DNA of 64,000 nt from Streptomyces spongiicola. GTDB taxonomy: Bacteria; Actinomycetota; Actinomycetes; Streptomycetales; Streptomycetaceae. Position 1 is the stretch's first letter. Every line of letters starts with the position of its first letter. The stretch covers positions 2,243,001 through 2,307,000 of the forward strand of contig NZ_CP029254.1 of assembly GCF_003122365.1 (NCBI RefSeq), given 5' to 3'. This document shows positions 18,244-27,066 of this stretch, piece after piece. A program made the translations under genes and the position numbers. Below the pieces are notes generated by a model, which had not been told where the DNA came from, ran no database searches, and saw only the letters and a list, made by a program, of their open reading frames with translations.

Positions 18244-19487
18244 GTCCTCGGCAGGACCGGCGACCGGTCGTCACCGGAATCGGTGTCGTCGCCCCCAACG
18301 GGGTCGGTACCGACGCCTTCTGGAAGTCCACCCGGGAGGGCGTCAGCGTCCTCGACCACATCACGCGTGAAGGCTGCGACCGCATGCCGGTCCGGGTCGC
18401 CGGAGAGGTCCGCGGCTTCGACCCCGAGTCCCTGGTCGAGGAGCGCTACCTCGTCCAGACCGACCGGTTCACGCACTTCGCGATGGCGGCGGCCGACATG
18501 GCGCTGGCCGACGCGCGGATCTCCGCGGGCGACTGCGGCGGGTCGCCGTTCGCCGTGGGTGTGGTCACGGCGGCCGGTTCCGGCGGCGGCGAGTTCGGCC
18601 AGCGGGAGCTGCAGCGGCTGTGGGGGCAGGGCTCGCGCTATGTGGGCCCGTACCAGTCCATCGCCTGGTTCTACGCGGCGAGCACGGGCCAGATCTCCAT
18701 CCGCGGCGGGTTCAAGGGCCCCTGCGGTGTGGTGGCCAGTGACGAGGCGGGCGGTCTCGACGCCCTCGCGCACGCGGCCCGGGCCATCGGCCGGGGCACG
18801 GACGCGGTCGTGATCGGGGCGGCGGAGGCGCCGCTCGCGCCGTACTCGCTGGTCTGCCAGCTCGGCTACCGGGAGCTCAGCACGAGCGAGGACCCGGAGC
18901 GGGCCTACCGGCCCTTCACCGCGGGCGCGAGCGGCTTCGTGCCCGCGGAGGGCGGGGCCATGCTCGTCGTGGAGGCGGAGTCGGCGGCCCGCCGCCGCGA
19001 AGCCCCGGTCCGCGCCGTGGTGGCCGGTCACGCGGCGACGTTCACCGGGGCCTCCCGGTGGGAGGCCTCGCGCGAGGGGCTGGCCCGGGCGATCCGGGGA
19101 GCCCTGGCGGAGGCCGGGTGCGCGCCCGAGGAGGTCGACGTCGTCTTCGCGGACGCGCTCGGCATCCCGGACGCGGACCGCGCCGAGGCCCTGGCGCTCG
19201 CCGACGCGCTGGGGACGCACGGCCGGCGGGTGCCGGTGACGGCGCCCAAGGCCGGCACGGGCCGGGCGTACTGCGGAGCGCCCGTGCTGGACACCGCCGC
19301 CGCCGTACTCGCCCTTCAGGAAGGCGTCGTCCCGCCCACGCCGAACGTCTTCGACGTGTGCCACGAACTGGAGGTGGTCACCGGCAGGCCGCGCCCTGCC
19401 GAGCTGCGCACGGCCCTGGTGCTGAGCCGGGGACTCATGGGCTCGAACGCGGCGCTCGTGCTGCGGCACGGCGCCGACGCCCGGTGA
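18240..19487 (+). CDS. whiE-IV: Chain-length factor (KS-beta), WhiE ORFIV
   Basis: 415 residues, homologous to the KS-alpha but lacking the nucleophile. At the position of the KS Cys it has Glu (E169, in [13 protein letters not shown]). Many antibiotic CLFs have Gln here, so this Glu is worth noting. It sets polyketide length in the heterodimer; spore-pigment CLFs of this clade make dodecaketide-size chains. It starts with ATG overlapping the KS-alpha stop. Confidence 0.96.
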   Translation: MSPRQDRRPVVTGIGVVAPNGVGTDAFWKSTREGVSVLDHITREGCDRMPVRVAGEVRGFDPESLVEERYLVQTDRFTHFAMAAADMALADARISAGDCGGSPFAVGVVTAAGSGGGEFGQRELQRLWGQGSRYVGPYQSIAWFYAASTGQISIRGGFKGPCGVVASDEAGGLDALAHAARAIGRGTDAVVIGAAEAPLAPYSLVCQLGYRELSTSEDPERAYRPFTAGASGFVPAEGGAMLVVEAESAARRREAPVRAVVAGHAATFTGASRWEASREGLARAIRGALAEAGCAPEEVDVVFADALGIPDADRAEALALADALGTHGRRVPVTAPKAGTGRAYCGAPVLDTAAAVLALQEGVVPPTPNVFDVCHELEVVTGRPRPAELRTALVLSRGLMGSNAALVLRHGADAR

Positions 19488-19510
19488 AGAACCCTGAGAA
19501 GGAGGACGTC

Positions 19511-20261
<751 letters not shown>

Positions 20262-20286
20262 CCGCCCACCGAAGGGAACCCCCTCG

Positions 20287-20619
20287 ATGCACCACGCCCT
20301 CATCGTCGCCCGTATGGCACCGGACTCGGCCCCCGACATCGCCGAGGTGTTCGAGGCCTCCGACCGGGGCGAACTGCCCGACCTGGTCGGGGTGACCCGG
20401 CGCAGCCTCTTCCAGTTCGGCGATGTCTACCTCCATCTGATCGAAGCCGACCGGCCGCCGGGGCCGGCGGTGGCCAAGGTGGCGGACCACCCCGAGTTCC
20501 GTGACATCAGCGACAGGCTCTCCGCCTACGTCAGCGCGTACGACCCGAAGACCTGGCGCGGCCCCAAGGACGCCATGGCCCGCGAGTTCTACCGCTGGGA
20601 GCGTGCGGCGAAGGGATGA
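20287..20619 (+). CDS. whiE-VII: TcmI-family polyketide cyclase, WhiE ORFVII
   Basis: 110 residues, a small alpha-beta barrel cyclase of the TcmI family. Characteristic HHALIVARM start and YLHLIEAD strand are present. It is the last gene of the whiE operon, 25 bp after ORFVI, with GAAGGGA upstream. It should catalyse later ring closure in spore-pigment assembly. Confidence 0.93.
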   Translation: MHHALIVARMAPDSAPDIAEVFEASDRGELPDLVGVTRRSLFQFGDVYLHLIEADRPPGPAVAKVADHPEFRDISDRLSAYVSAYDPKTWRGPKDAMAREFYRWERAAKG

Positions 20620-20626
20620 AACGGCC

Positions 20627-20658
20627 CGCCGGCTCCGCGTGCGGACGCGGAGCCGGCG
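20627..20658. terminator. Bidirectional terminator after whiE
   Basis: A perfect 14-bp inverted repeat (20627-20640 and 20645-20658) with a GCGG loop, 8 bp after the ORFVII stop and 21 bp from the end of the convergent methyltransferase gene. Confidence 0.8.
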
Positions 20659-20678
20659 AGGGGGAGGCGGCCCGGCGG

Positions 20679-21767
20679 TCAGCCGCCGGGTGTGACGCTG
20701 TCGAACGCGTGCAGGTACGCGTTGACCGGTCGGACGTCGCCGACGGCGAGGCCGGCGTCCGCCATCCTGGCGGCCATGCTCTCCCGGGTGTGCTTCGCGC
20801 CGCCCACGTTGAGAAGCAGCAGCAGGTCCATCGAGGTGGTGAACTTCATCGACGGGGTGTCGTCGACGAGGTTCTCGATGACCACCACCCTGGCGCCCGG
20901 ACGGGCGGCCGCGACGACGTTGCGCAGGGTCCTGCGGGTGCTGTCGTCGTCCCATTCCAGGATGTTCTTGATGATGTAGACGTCCGCCTCGACGGGGATG
21001 GACTCCCGGCAGTCGCCGGGGACGATGGTGACCCGGCCGGCGAGGGAACCGCCGTCCCGCAGCCGGGGATCGGCGTTGGCGACGACGCGCGGCAGGTCCA
21101 GCAGCGTTCCCCGCAGGCCGGGGTTCTTCTCCAGCAGGCTCGCCAGGACGTGGCCCTGACCGCCGCCGATGTCCGCGACGGTGGCCGCTCCCGTGAGGTC
21201 GAGCAGTTCCGCCACGTCCAGCGCCGACTGCACGCTGGAGGTCGTCATGGCCTGGTTGAAGACGTGCGCGGACTCGTGGGCGTCCTCGTGGAGGTAGTCG
21301 AAGAAGCCCTTGCCGTACAGGCCGCCGAAAACGCTGCCGCCCGTGCGGACCGCCTCGTCGAGGCGCGGCCAGGCGTCCCAGGTCCACGGCTCGGTGCACC
21401 ACAGGGAGATGTACTTCAGGCTGTGCGGGTCGTCCTCCCGCAGCAGCCGCGACATCTCGGTGTGGGCGAACGTGCCGCCGGCCTGCTCCGCGAAGATGCC
21501 GTAGCAGGTCAGCGCCCGCATCATCCGCCGCAGGGACCGGGGGTCCGCCCCGACGGACTCCGCGAGCTCCTCGGCGGTGGCCGGGGACTCCCCCAGCGCG
21601 TCGGCGACGCCGAGCCGGGCGGCGGCCCGGACCGAGGCGGCGAGGGCGGCGCCGAAGACGAGTTCCCTCAGCCGCATCGACGGCGGGGTCGCGGTGCGGA
21701 CGGCGCCCGCCAGGGTGTCCGTGCCGTGCGCAGCCGTGCCGGTCGTGCCGGTCGTGCCGGTCGTCAT
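20679..21767 (-). CDS. SAM-dependent O-methyltransferase, plant-caffeate-OMT fold
   Basis: 362 residues. The N-terminal winged-helix dimerisation domain (about 30-120) is followed by a Rossmann methyltransferase domain with motif I VADIGGGQGHVLASLLEKNP. It resembles antibiotic O-methyltransferases of the TcmN/DmpM type. The N-terminus is a low-complexity MTTGTTGTTGT stretch from a CGTGCCGGT-type repeat. ATG at 21767 overlaps the stop of the beta-helix gene (ATGA), so the two are co-translated. Lying convergent to whiE, it could methylate the spore pigment, but separate control upstream of its partner leaves that unproven. Confidence 0.85.
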   Translation of the reverse strand: MTTGTTGTTGTAAHGTDTLAGAVRTATPPSMRLRELVFGAALAASVRAAARLGVADALGESPATAEELAESVGADPRSLRRMMRALTCYGIFAEQAGGTFAHTEMSRLLREDDPHSLKYISLWCTEPWTWDAWPRLDEAVRTGGSVFGGLYGKGFFDYLHEDAHESAHVFNQAMTTSSVQSALDVAELLDLTGAATVADIGGGQGHVLASLLEKNPGLRGTLLDLPRVVANADPRLRDGGSLAGRVTIVPGDCRESIPVEADVYIIKNILEWDDDSTRRTLRNVVAAARPGARVVVIENLVDDTPSMKFTTSMDLLLLLNVGGAKHTRESMAARMADAGLAVGDVRPVNAYLHAFDSVTPGG

Positions 21768-22825
21768 GCGCACGTCCCCGCGTTCTGGGAGACGCGGCAG
21801 TAGTTGCCGGAGAAGACGTTGCCGGTGCCGGTGTCCCGGTTGGCGAGGTCCGCGGGGCGGTTGGCCAGCAGCATGTTCGACTGGATCAGGTTGCCGGTGT
21901 TGGGGGCGCCCACGATGCTCTTGAAGAGCACGATCCCGCCGGAGAACGGGGAGGTTCCGACGTTGCTCCAGACGGCGTTGGAGGCGACGGTCGCGCCCTC
22001 GACGCCGGTGAGGACGATGCCCGCGCCCTGGATCCTCGGAAGGCGTGCGGTCTTGGCGCACGCCTTGTTGTTGTGGTGCACGCGGTTGCCGCGCACGGTC
22101 AGGTCGCCCGTCCGCGGGACGCCCTCGTCGCCCACGACGAACATGCCGGCGCAGTTGCCGGTGATGACGTTGTTGTTCACGTACAGGTTGCGCAGGCGGC
22201 GGACGGTGACGCCGATGCGGTTCCCGGCAAGCAGGTTGTCCATGACCACGGTGCGCCGGGTGTTGACGGCACCGGCCTCGGCGTCGATGGTGTTCGACAC
22301 GAAGATGCCCGCGTCCGCGTTGTCACGGGCCGCGTTCCCCCGGATCTCGGACCGCAGGGACCGCTCCTGGGCGATGCCCCAGTTGCCGTTCGCCACCGCG
22401 GTGACCTCGCGGATGCTCAGCTTGTTGGTGCGCGACGCCCAGATGCCGTTCTTCTTGAACTTCGACACCGTCAGCGAGTGGATCCGGACGTTGGTGGCGG
22501 GCTTCGCGTCGGTGCCCAGCACGCAGATGCCGTTGCCGCCCAGGCCGCAGACGTGTGTCGGCTTGGCCGTGGACGGCATGAGGACGGTCCGGTCGCCGGC
22601 GCCGCGCAGCGTCAGGTCGGACTTCCTGATGAGGACGCTCTCCCGGTAGACCCCGGGGGCGATGTCGATGGTGTCCCCGGGGCGGGCCCGGTCGACCGCG
22701 AGCTGGATCGATCCGCCGGGGACCACGTCGTAGGTGGTGCGGGCGCCTGCCGGTGCCGCCACGCCCAGGCCCGAGGTCACCATGAGAGCCACACAGCCGA
22801 GGTACATGAACTGTCGTTTCGTCAT
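21764..22825 (-). CDS. Secreted right-handed parallel beta-helix protein
   Basis: 353 residues with a Sec signal peptide (MTKRQFMYLGCVALMV..., cleavage near PAGA-RT, about 29). The mature part begins with a NosD/pectate-lyase-type PGGSIQLAVDRARPGDTIDI motif, followed by repeating beta-helix coils rich in Asn ladders (NNNVITGN, GNRVHHNN). Such folds bind or cleave polysaccharides or serve structural roles. No catalytic signature of pectate lyase is evident to me. Its stop overlaps the methyltransferase start. Four Cys pairs suggest disulphides. Confidence 0.85.
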   Translation of the reverse strand: MTKRQFMYLGCVALMVTSGLGVAAPAGARTTYDVVPGGSIQLAVDRARPGDTIDIAPGVYRESVLIRKSDLTLRGAGDRTVLMPSTAKPTHVCGLGGNGICVLGTDAKPATNVRIHSLTVSKFKKNGIWASRTNKLSIREVTAVANGNWGIAQERSLRSEIRGNAARDNADAGIFVSNTIDAEAGAVNTRRTVVMDNLLAGNRIGVTVRRLRNLYVNNNVITGNCAGMFVVGDEGVPRTGDLTVRGNRVHHNNKACAKTARLPRIQGAGIVLTGVEGATVASNAVWSNVGTSPFSGGIVLFKSIVGAPNTGNLIQSNMLLANRPADLANRDTGTGNVFSGNYCRVSQNAGTCA

Positions 22826-22835
22826 GACCTCAAAT

Positions 22836-22865
22836 TATGTGGCGAATAGGACAAGTCGCCACATA
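22836..22865. promoter_or_regulatory. Palindromic operator upstream of the beta-helix gene
   Basis: A perfect inverted repeat with 10-bp arms (22836-22845 TATGTGGCGA and 22856-22865) and a 10-bp AT-richer spacer. It sits 10 bp upstream of the beta-helix start. On the minus strand CATAAT (22839-22834) could be a -10 element with GTGGCG 17 bp upstream, so a bound regulator would cover the promoter. The local base composition is clearly more AT-rich than its surroundings. Confidence 0.55.
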
Positions 22866-22925
22866 GATCGTCCATCAGGAGCGTGTCGTGGAAGCGGTCC
22901 CGGCAGGACCGGTTCAGCGGGCCCC

Positions 22926-23126
22926 GTCGCCCTCGAGCCGGCGCAGCCGCCCGGCGTCACCCGTACGGGGGAAAACCGGTTCAGCCGGAGGTGTCGCCCT
23001 CAAGCCGGGACAGCCGCCCGGCGTCACCCGTACGGGGGAAAACCGGTTCAGCCGGAGGTGTCGCCCTCGAGCCGGCGCAGCCGCTCCGCGTCACCCGTGC
23101 GGGGGCACGTGCCGCATGCCTCGGCC
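22926..23126. repeat. Three tandem copies of a 67-bp unit covering the 3' end of the FhuF-like gene
   Basis: Units begin at 22926, 22993 and 23060, an exact 67-bp period. Copies 1 and 2 differ at three of 67 positions. Copy 3 includes the last codons of the FhuF-like gene and diverges after about 48 bases. The unit carries the C-terminal codons, so the gene's tail has been duplicated twice downstream. Because 67 is not a multiple of three, the copies are out of frame with each other. Confidence 0.85.
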
Positions 23127-23908
23127 GGACGGATCGTGTAGTACAGGCAGCAGCCGGTTCGGGTGCGGGTCGGGTACGTCCGGCCCTCGCGGCCCGCCAG
23201 GCGGCGGAAGTCCGCGCCGCCGGGGAACGGGGCGACGGGCCCCGGCAGCAGTTCGGACGCGGCCCGCACACCCCGCTCCTCCTCCCCCAGCATCCGGCCG
23301 AGGTACCAGACGCCGGAGACAAGGTCGTCGCCCGCCATGCCCCACAGCGCACGGGGCCCCCGGCGCACCCGCGGGGCGATCGCGGCCAGCAGCGGGCGCA
23401 CATGGCCGGCGAACCCGGCGCGCAACTCCGCACGCAGGGCCTCCTCGTGCGGCAGCACCCGTACACCCGGCAGCCCGGCGGCCGGATCGCCGGGGAGGCA
23501 GGCGAAGCCGCCCGGAACGACGGAGAACGCCCCGGTGGTGAGGCTGACGCGGACATCCCGGGGCCGAAGCCGCGGGACGCGGCGCTCCAGGCACCAGGGA
23601 CCGCTCATCAGCAGGCCGACGGACCAGAGGTAGTCGTGCAGCGCACGGGAGGCCGCGACGTCGGGACGCGGAGTACGGCCGTGGTCGTGCTCCACCCGCA
23701 GGGTCTCGGCGGCGAGCAGGGCGTCCAGGAACCCGGGACCGCCGGCCAGCTCGGCGCCGTCGGCCCACCCCTGGGGGGTCCGCGAACCGGCTTCCGCGAC
23801 CCGCGCGTCGAGGGCGGGGCAGAGCGCCGCGAGCCTGCGGAGCGCCGAGCCGGTCAGGGCGGAGCAGCTCACGGCAGGAGCAGCAGGGTACACCGGAGCC
23901 AGGGTCAC
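23048..23908 (-). CDS. (2Fe-2S)-binding protein, FhuF-like ferric siderophore reductase
   Basis: 286 residues. The C-terminal iron-sulphur motif is CC-x10-C-x2-C (GCCLYYTIRPAEACGTCPR), the signature of the FhuF family. FhuF proteins release iron from imported ferric siderophores by reduction in the cytoplasm. It starts with GTG at 23908; GAGGAG lies 5 bases upstream, better than the in-frame ATG at 23938. An iron box (23944-23962) lies in its promoter and it is divergent from the siderophore operon. The 3' end carries the tandem 67-bp repeats. Confidence 0.85.
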   Translation of the reverse strand: MTLAPVYPAAPAVSCSALTGSALRRLAALCPALDARVAEAGSRTPQGWADGAELAGGPGFLDALLAAETLRVEHDHGRTPRPDVAASRALHDYLWSVGLLMSGPWCLERRVPRLRPRDVRVSLTTGAFSVVPGGFACLPGDPAAGLPGVRVLPHEEALRAELRAGFAGHVRPLLAAIAPRVRRGPRALWGMAGDDLVSGVWYLGRMLGEEERGVRAASELLPGPVAPFPGGADFRRLAGREGRTYPTRTRTGCCLYYTIRPAEACGTCPRTGDAERLRRLEGDTSG

Positions 23909-23943
23909 GGACGCTCCTCGACACAACGACGACACCAACGAGG

Positions 23944-23962
23944 TAAGGGGAGGCTCACCTTA
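23944..23962. promoter_or_regulatory. Iron box (DmdR1/IdeR type) of the FhuF-like gene
   Basis: A 19-bp site TAAGGGGAGGCTCACCTTA that matches the actinobacterial iron-box consensus at about 15 of 19 positions. It lies 36 bp upstream of the GTG start of the FhuF-like gene, so iron repression is expected. Confidence 0.7.
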
Positions 23963-24009
23963 ACCACACAATTGATCTCCGGAAGCAACCGGGGCCGTGT
24001 CGCGGCGAA

Positions 24010-24040
24010 TTGACAGGGTTAGGTGTGCCTAACCTAGGCT
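24010..24040 (+). promoter_or_regulatory. Promoter and iron box of the siderophore operon
   Basis: A consensus -35 TTGACA (24010-24015) and a TAGGCT -10 candidate (24035-24040) are 19 bp apart. A 19-bp iron box (24019-24037, TTAGGTGTGCCTAACCTAG, about 15/19 to consensus) fills the spacer and overlaps the -10. Fe-DmdR1/IdeR binding should block this promoter. Confidence 0.75.
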
Positions 24041-24097
24041 CTCGCCCGGTGATCCGGAACCGTCGGACCACCGGATCCGAGCGCGGAGTGCCCCCTC

Positions 24098-25285
24098 ATG
24101 CGGTTGTACCTGCTTGCCCTGAACCCGACCGACTCGGTCACCGAGGGATTCCTCCCGGCCGCCCACCGGCTGGGACTGACCGTCACCCTGCTCACCGACC
24201 AGCCCGCCGCGCACCGCGCCGCGCACCCGGACGTCGAGGTGCTGGAGTGCGACGTACGCGACTTCCGCGCCGTCATCTCCCGGGTGTCCGCCCACGGCAC
24301 CCCGGAGGCGGTGTTCACCAACAGCGACCATCTGCAGACGCAGGCGGCGCTCGCCGCGGACTACTTCGGGCGGCCCGCCAAGGACTGGCGGGCCGCGCTG
24401 CGGACGAAGGACAAGGCCGAGATGCGCCGGCGGCTGGCCGCCATGGGCGCGGACACCGTGCGGTCCGTGGAGCTGGCCGCCGGGCAGGACCCGGCCGCCG
24501 TCGCCGCGGGGATCCCGTACCCCTGTGTGGTGAAGCCCCGCGAGGGCGTGGCCAGCGAGGACGTCGTCATGGCCGGGGACCCGGCCGAACTGGTGCGGCA
24601 CTGCGCGGAGATCCGGGCACGGCGGCCGGGGGCCGCGCTGGTGGTCGAGGAGTACCTGCCCGGCGAGCTGCTCACCATGGAGACCCTCGGCGACGGGCGG
24701 GTACGCCATGTGCTGGGGGGATTCCGCACCGAACTGTCCCCTCCCCCGTACTTCGTCGAGGAGCGGCTCACCTACGTCCCCGGGCACCCGCCGGACGCCG
24801 AGAAGCAGGTACTCGCCCAACTCGACGCGCTCGGCGTGGGATTCGGCGCCTGCCACACGGAGTTCACCCTGCACCGGGGCCGCGCGCGGATCGTCGAGGT
24901 CAACTACCGTGCCATCGGGGACCAGTGCGACCTGCTGCTCGCCGGACTGCTGGACATCCCGTTCTTCGAGCACGTGCTGCGCACCCACCTCGGTGAGCCG
25001 CTCCCGCCCGAGCTGGGCGCGCGGACCGGCGGGGCGGCCAGACTGGACTACCCCTGCGCGGACCGGGCCGGGACCCTGACGTCGGCACCGGGTGCGAGCG
25101 AAGTGGAGGCGGACGGGGTGAAGCTGACGTACCGGCCGCTGCGCGGTGTCGGTGAGCGCCACCCGGTGTACCGCACCAACCGCGACTTCCTCGGCGTGGT
25201 GCGGGCCACCGGGACCGACGCGTCGGCCGTGGACCGCGCCGTGACCCGGTTCCTGGCCGCACAGCGCTGGGAGATCACCCCGTGA
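24098..25285 (+). CDS. ATP-grasp ligase of the siderophore operon
   Basis: 395 residues. A small N-terminal Rossmann-like domain (about 1-100) is followed by an ATP-grasp domain with PYPCVVKPREGVASEDV (about 145-161), the VVEEYLPGE segment (about 190-198) and the metal/phosphate loop RIVEVNYRAIGD (about 267-278). ATP-grasp enzymes join a carboxylate to an amine through an acyl-phosphate. It is the first gene after the iron-box promoter; its stop overlaps the GTG start of the next gene. I infer that it adds an amino acid or amine during siderophore assembly. The substrate is not known to me. Confidence 0.85.
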   Translation: MRLYLLALNPTDSVTEGFLPAAHRLGLTVTLLTDQPAAHRAAHPDVEVLECDVRDFRAVISRVSAHGTPEAVFTNSDHLQTQAALAADYFGRPAKDWRAALRTKDKAEMRRRLAAMGADTVRSVELAAGQDPAAVAAGIPYPCVVKPREGVASEDVVMAGDPAELVRHCAEIRARRPGAALVVEEYLPGELLTMETLGDGRVRHVLGGFRTELSPPPYFVEERLTYVPGHPPDAEKQVLAQLDALGVGFGACHTEFTLHRGRARIVEVNYRAIGDQCDLLLAGLLDIPFFEHVLRTHLGEPLPPELGARTGGAARLDYPCADRAGTLTSAPGASEVEADGVKLTYRPLRGVGERHPVYRTNRDFLGVVRATGTDASAVDRAVTRFLAAQRWEITP

Positions 25286-27060
25286 CGGTCCCCGCGGCGG
25301 GCCCGGCGGGCCCGGCCGGGAGAACCGGCCCGGCGGGTGCCGGAGCCGAACTGCTGCTGAGGGTGCTCAGCGCGCTGCTGCGCGAGGACGTGGTGGGGCT
25401 GCGCAGCCGCAGCCGCCCGGTCGAACGCCCCGACGGGACCTGGCTGCGGCGGGCAACCCCCGGGGCCGGCGCGCTGCTGCTGCCCGTGCGCGAGGACGGC
25501 TTCCAGTGCGCGTGGGCGGCCAGGGAGCCGCTGCTGCGGCGGGAGTCCGACGGGGCCGAACTGACGGACACCGACGCGGTGCTGGCCGAACTCCGCTCCC
25601 TCGCACCGCCGGTGGACCGCCCCGGCTTCGACGCCTTCGCCGAGGAGTGCCGCCAGGCCCTCGCCGCCGCCACGCTGCACGACGCCACGGAGGAGGAGGT
25701 GCTGCGGACCCTCGCGGAGCGCCACGGCGCAGATCCGGCCGACTGGACCGGGCTGTCGGGCGGCCTCGCGCTGGAGGCCCTCGCCGCCCGGCTGGACCAC
25801 CCGGTCTACCCCACCGCGCGCGGCAGGTCCGGCATCGGCGGTACGGCACTGCGGGCGTACGCGCCCGAGTTCCACCCCCGGTTCCCGCTGCGCTGGCTCG
25901 CCGTGCCGCGCGACGCCGTGACCGCCGAGGGCCCGCTCCCCTGCCCGGCGCCCTCGGTCCTCGGGCTGTCCGGTCTGGACGCCAGCCATGTCGCGCTGCC
26001 CGTGCACCCGCTCACGGCGGGGGGCCCGCTCGGCGAGGCGGTGCGCGCCGCGGGGCTCGAGGGCCGCGCCGTCCCGGCGCCGCGGGCCCGCCTGGACGTC
26101 GTCCCCACCCTGTCGATGCGGACGGTCGCCCTCGCCGGCCGGCCGGGGGTCCAACTGAAACTGCCGCTGGCCACCTCCACCCTCGGCCGGCTCAACCGGC
26201 GCACCATCAAGCCGGGAACGCTCTTCGACGGGGCCGCCGTGCAGCGTCTGCTGCAGACCGTGACCGCCCGCGAACCGCGGTTCCGGGACACCGTCCTGCA
26301 CGCCGACGAGACCCGTTTCGCCCACGCCGGACACGAACTGCTCGCCGTACTGCTGCGCCGCCAGCCGGCGGGCCTCGACGGCTGCGCGGTGGTGCCCATG
26401 GCGGCCCTGCTCGCCCGGGCGCCCGGCGGGCGGCTGGTCGTCGACCACCTGGCCGACCGCTTCCACGGCGGCGACCCGGTCGCCCTGCTCGACGCCGTAC
26501 TCACCCTGCTCCTGGACTTCCAGGCGACCCTCTTCGGGTACGGCATCGCCCTGGAGTCCCATCAGCAGAACGTGTCGCTGGTGCTGGACGCCACCGGCAG
26601 CGGCCCCCGGCTGCGGCTGCTCCTCAAGGACAACGACGGCCCGCGGATCAACGGCGGACGGCTGCGGGCCGCGCTGGGCACCGGCGCGCCCGGGCCCGGC
26701 GACTTCGACGACCCCCGCATACTCACCGACGGCGACGGCCCACTCGCCGACCTCTTCACCACCGTCACCGTCCATCTGTGCGCCGGGGCCTACGCCTTCG
26801 GCCTCGCCCGGCACGGCCGCGCCCCGCTGGACCGGCTGCTACGGCTCGTCCGCGACCGGCTGGCCGAGGCGGTGGAGCGGCTCGGAACCGGGCCGGGCGA
26901 GCCCGGAGCCGTGCTGCGGGCACGGGTGCTGGACGCACCCGCACTGCCCGTGAAGGCGATGGTGACCGCGGGAACCCTGCTGGCCAAGGAACGTTCGGGA
27001 GCGTCCGACATCAACAAGCACTACACCACCGGCCCCAACTACCTGCTGCGGGGAGTGTGA
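25282..27060 (+). CDS. NRPS-independent siderophore synthetase, IucA/IucC family (first)
   Basis: 592 residues, starting with GTG that overlaps the ATP-grasp stop (GTGA). IucA/IucC hallmarks are visible: ALPVHPLTAG, the substrate loop LKLPLATSTLGRLNRRTIKP and SHQQNVSLVLD with LKDNDGPRIN in the C-terminal half. These enzymes adenylate a carboxylate, often citrate, and condense it with an amine. Type A/B/C specificity cannot be assigned by eye. The Ser/Thr-rich substrate loop differs from that of the second synthetase, so the two likely act at successive steps. Confidence 0.93.
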   Translation: MTVPAAGPAGPAGRTGPAGAGAELLLRVLSALLREDVVGLRSRSRPVERPDGTWLRRATPGAGALLLPVREDGFQCAWAAREPLLRRESDGAELTDTDAVLAELRSLAPPVDRPGFDAFAEECRQALAAATLHDATEEEVLRTLAERHGADPADWTGLSGGLALEALAARLDHPVYPTARGRSGIGGTALRAYAPEFHPRFPLRWLAVPRDAVTAEGPLPCPAPSVLGLSGLDASHVALPVHPLTAGGPLGEAVRAAGLEGRAVPAPRARLDVVPTLSMRTVALAGRPGVQLKLPLATSTLGRLNRRTIKPGTLFDGAAVQRLLQTVTAREPRFRDTVLHADETRFAHAGHELLAVLLRRQPAGLDGCAVVPMAALLARAPGGRLVVDHLADRFHGGDPVALLDAVLTLLLDFQATLFGYGIALESHQQNVSLVLDATGSGPRLRLLLKDNDGPRINGGRLRAALGTGAPGPGDFDDPRILTDGDGPLADLFTTVTVHLCAGAYAFGLARHGRAPLDRLLRLVRDRLAEAVERLGTGPGEPGAVLRARVLDAPALPVKAMVTAGTLLAKERSGASDINKHYTTGPNYLLRGV

Positions 27061-27066
27061 ACCGGG

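Noticed and set aside
22926..23126. Possible CRISPR array
   Set aside because: The 67-bp units are directly adjacent with no variable spacers, and one unit is coding; no cas genes occur in the window.
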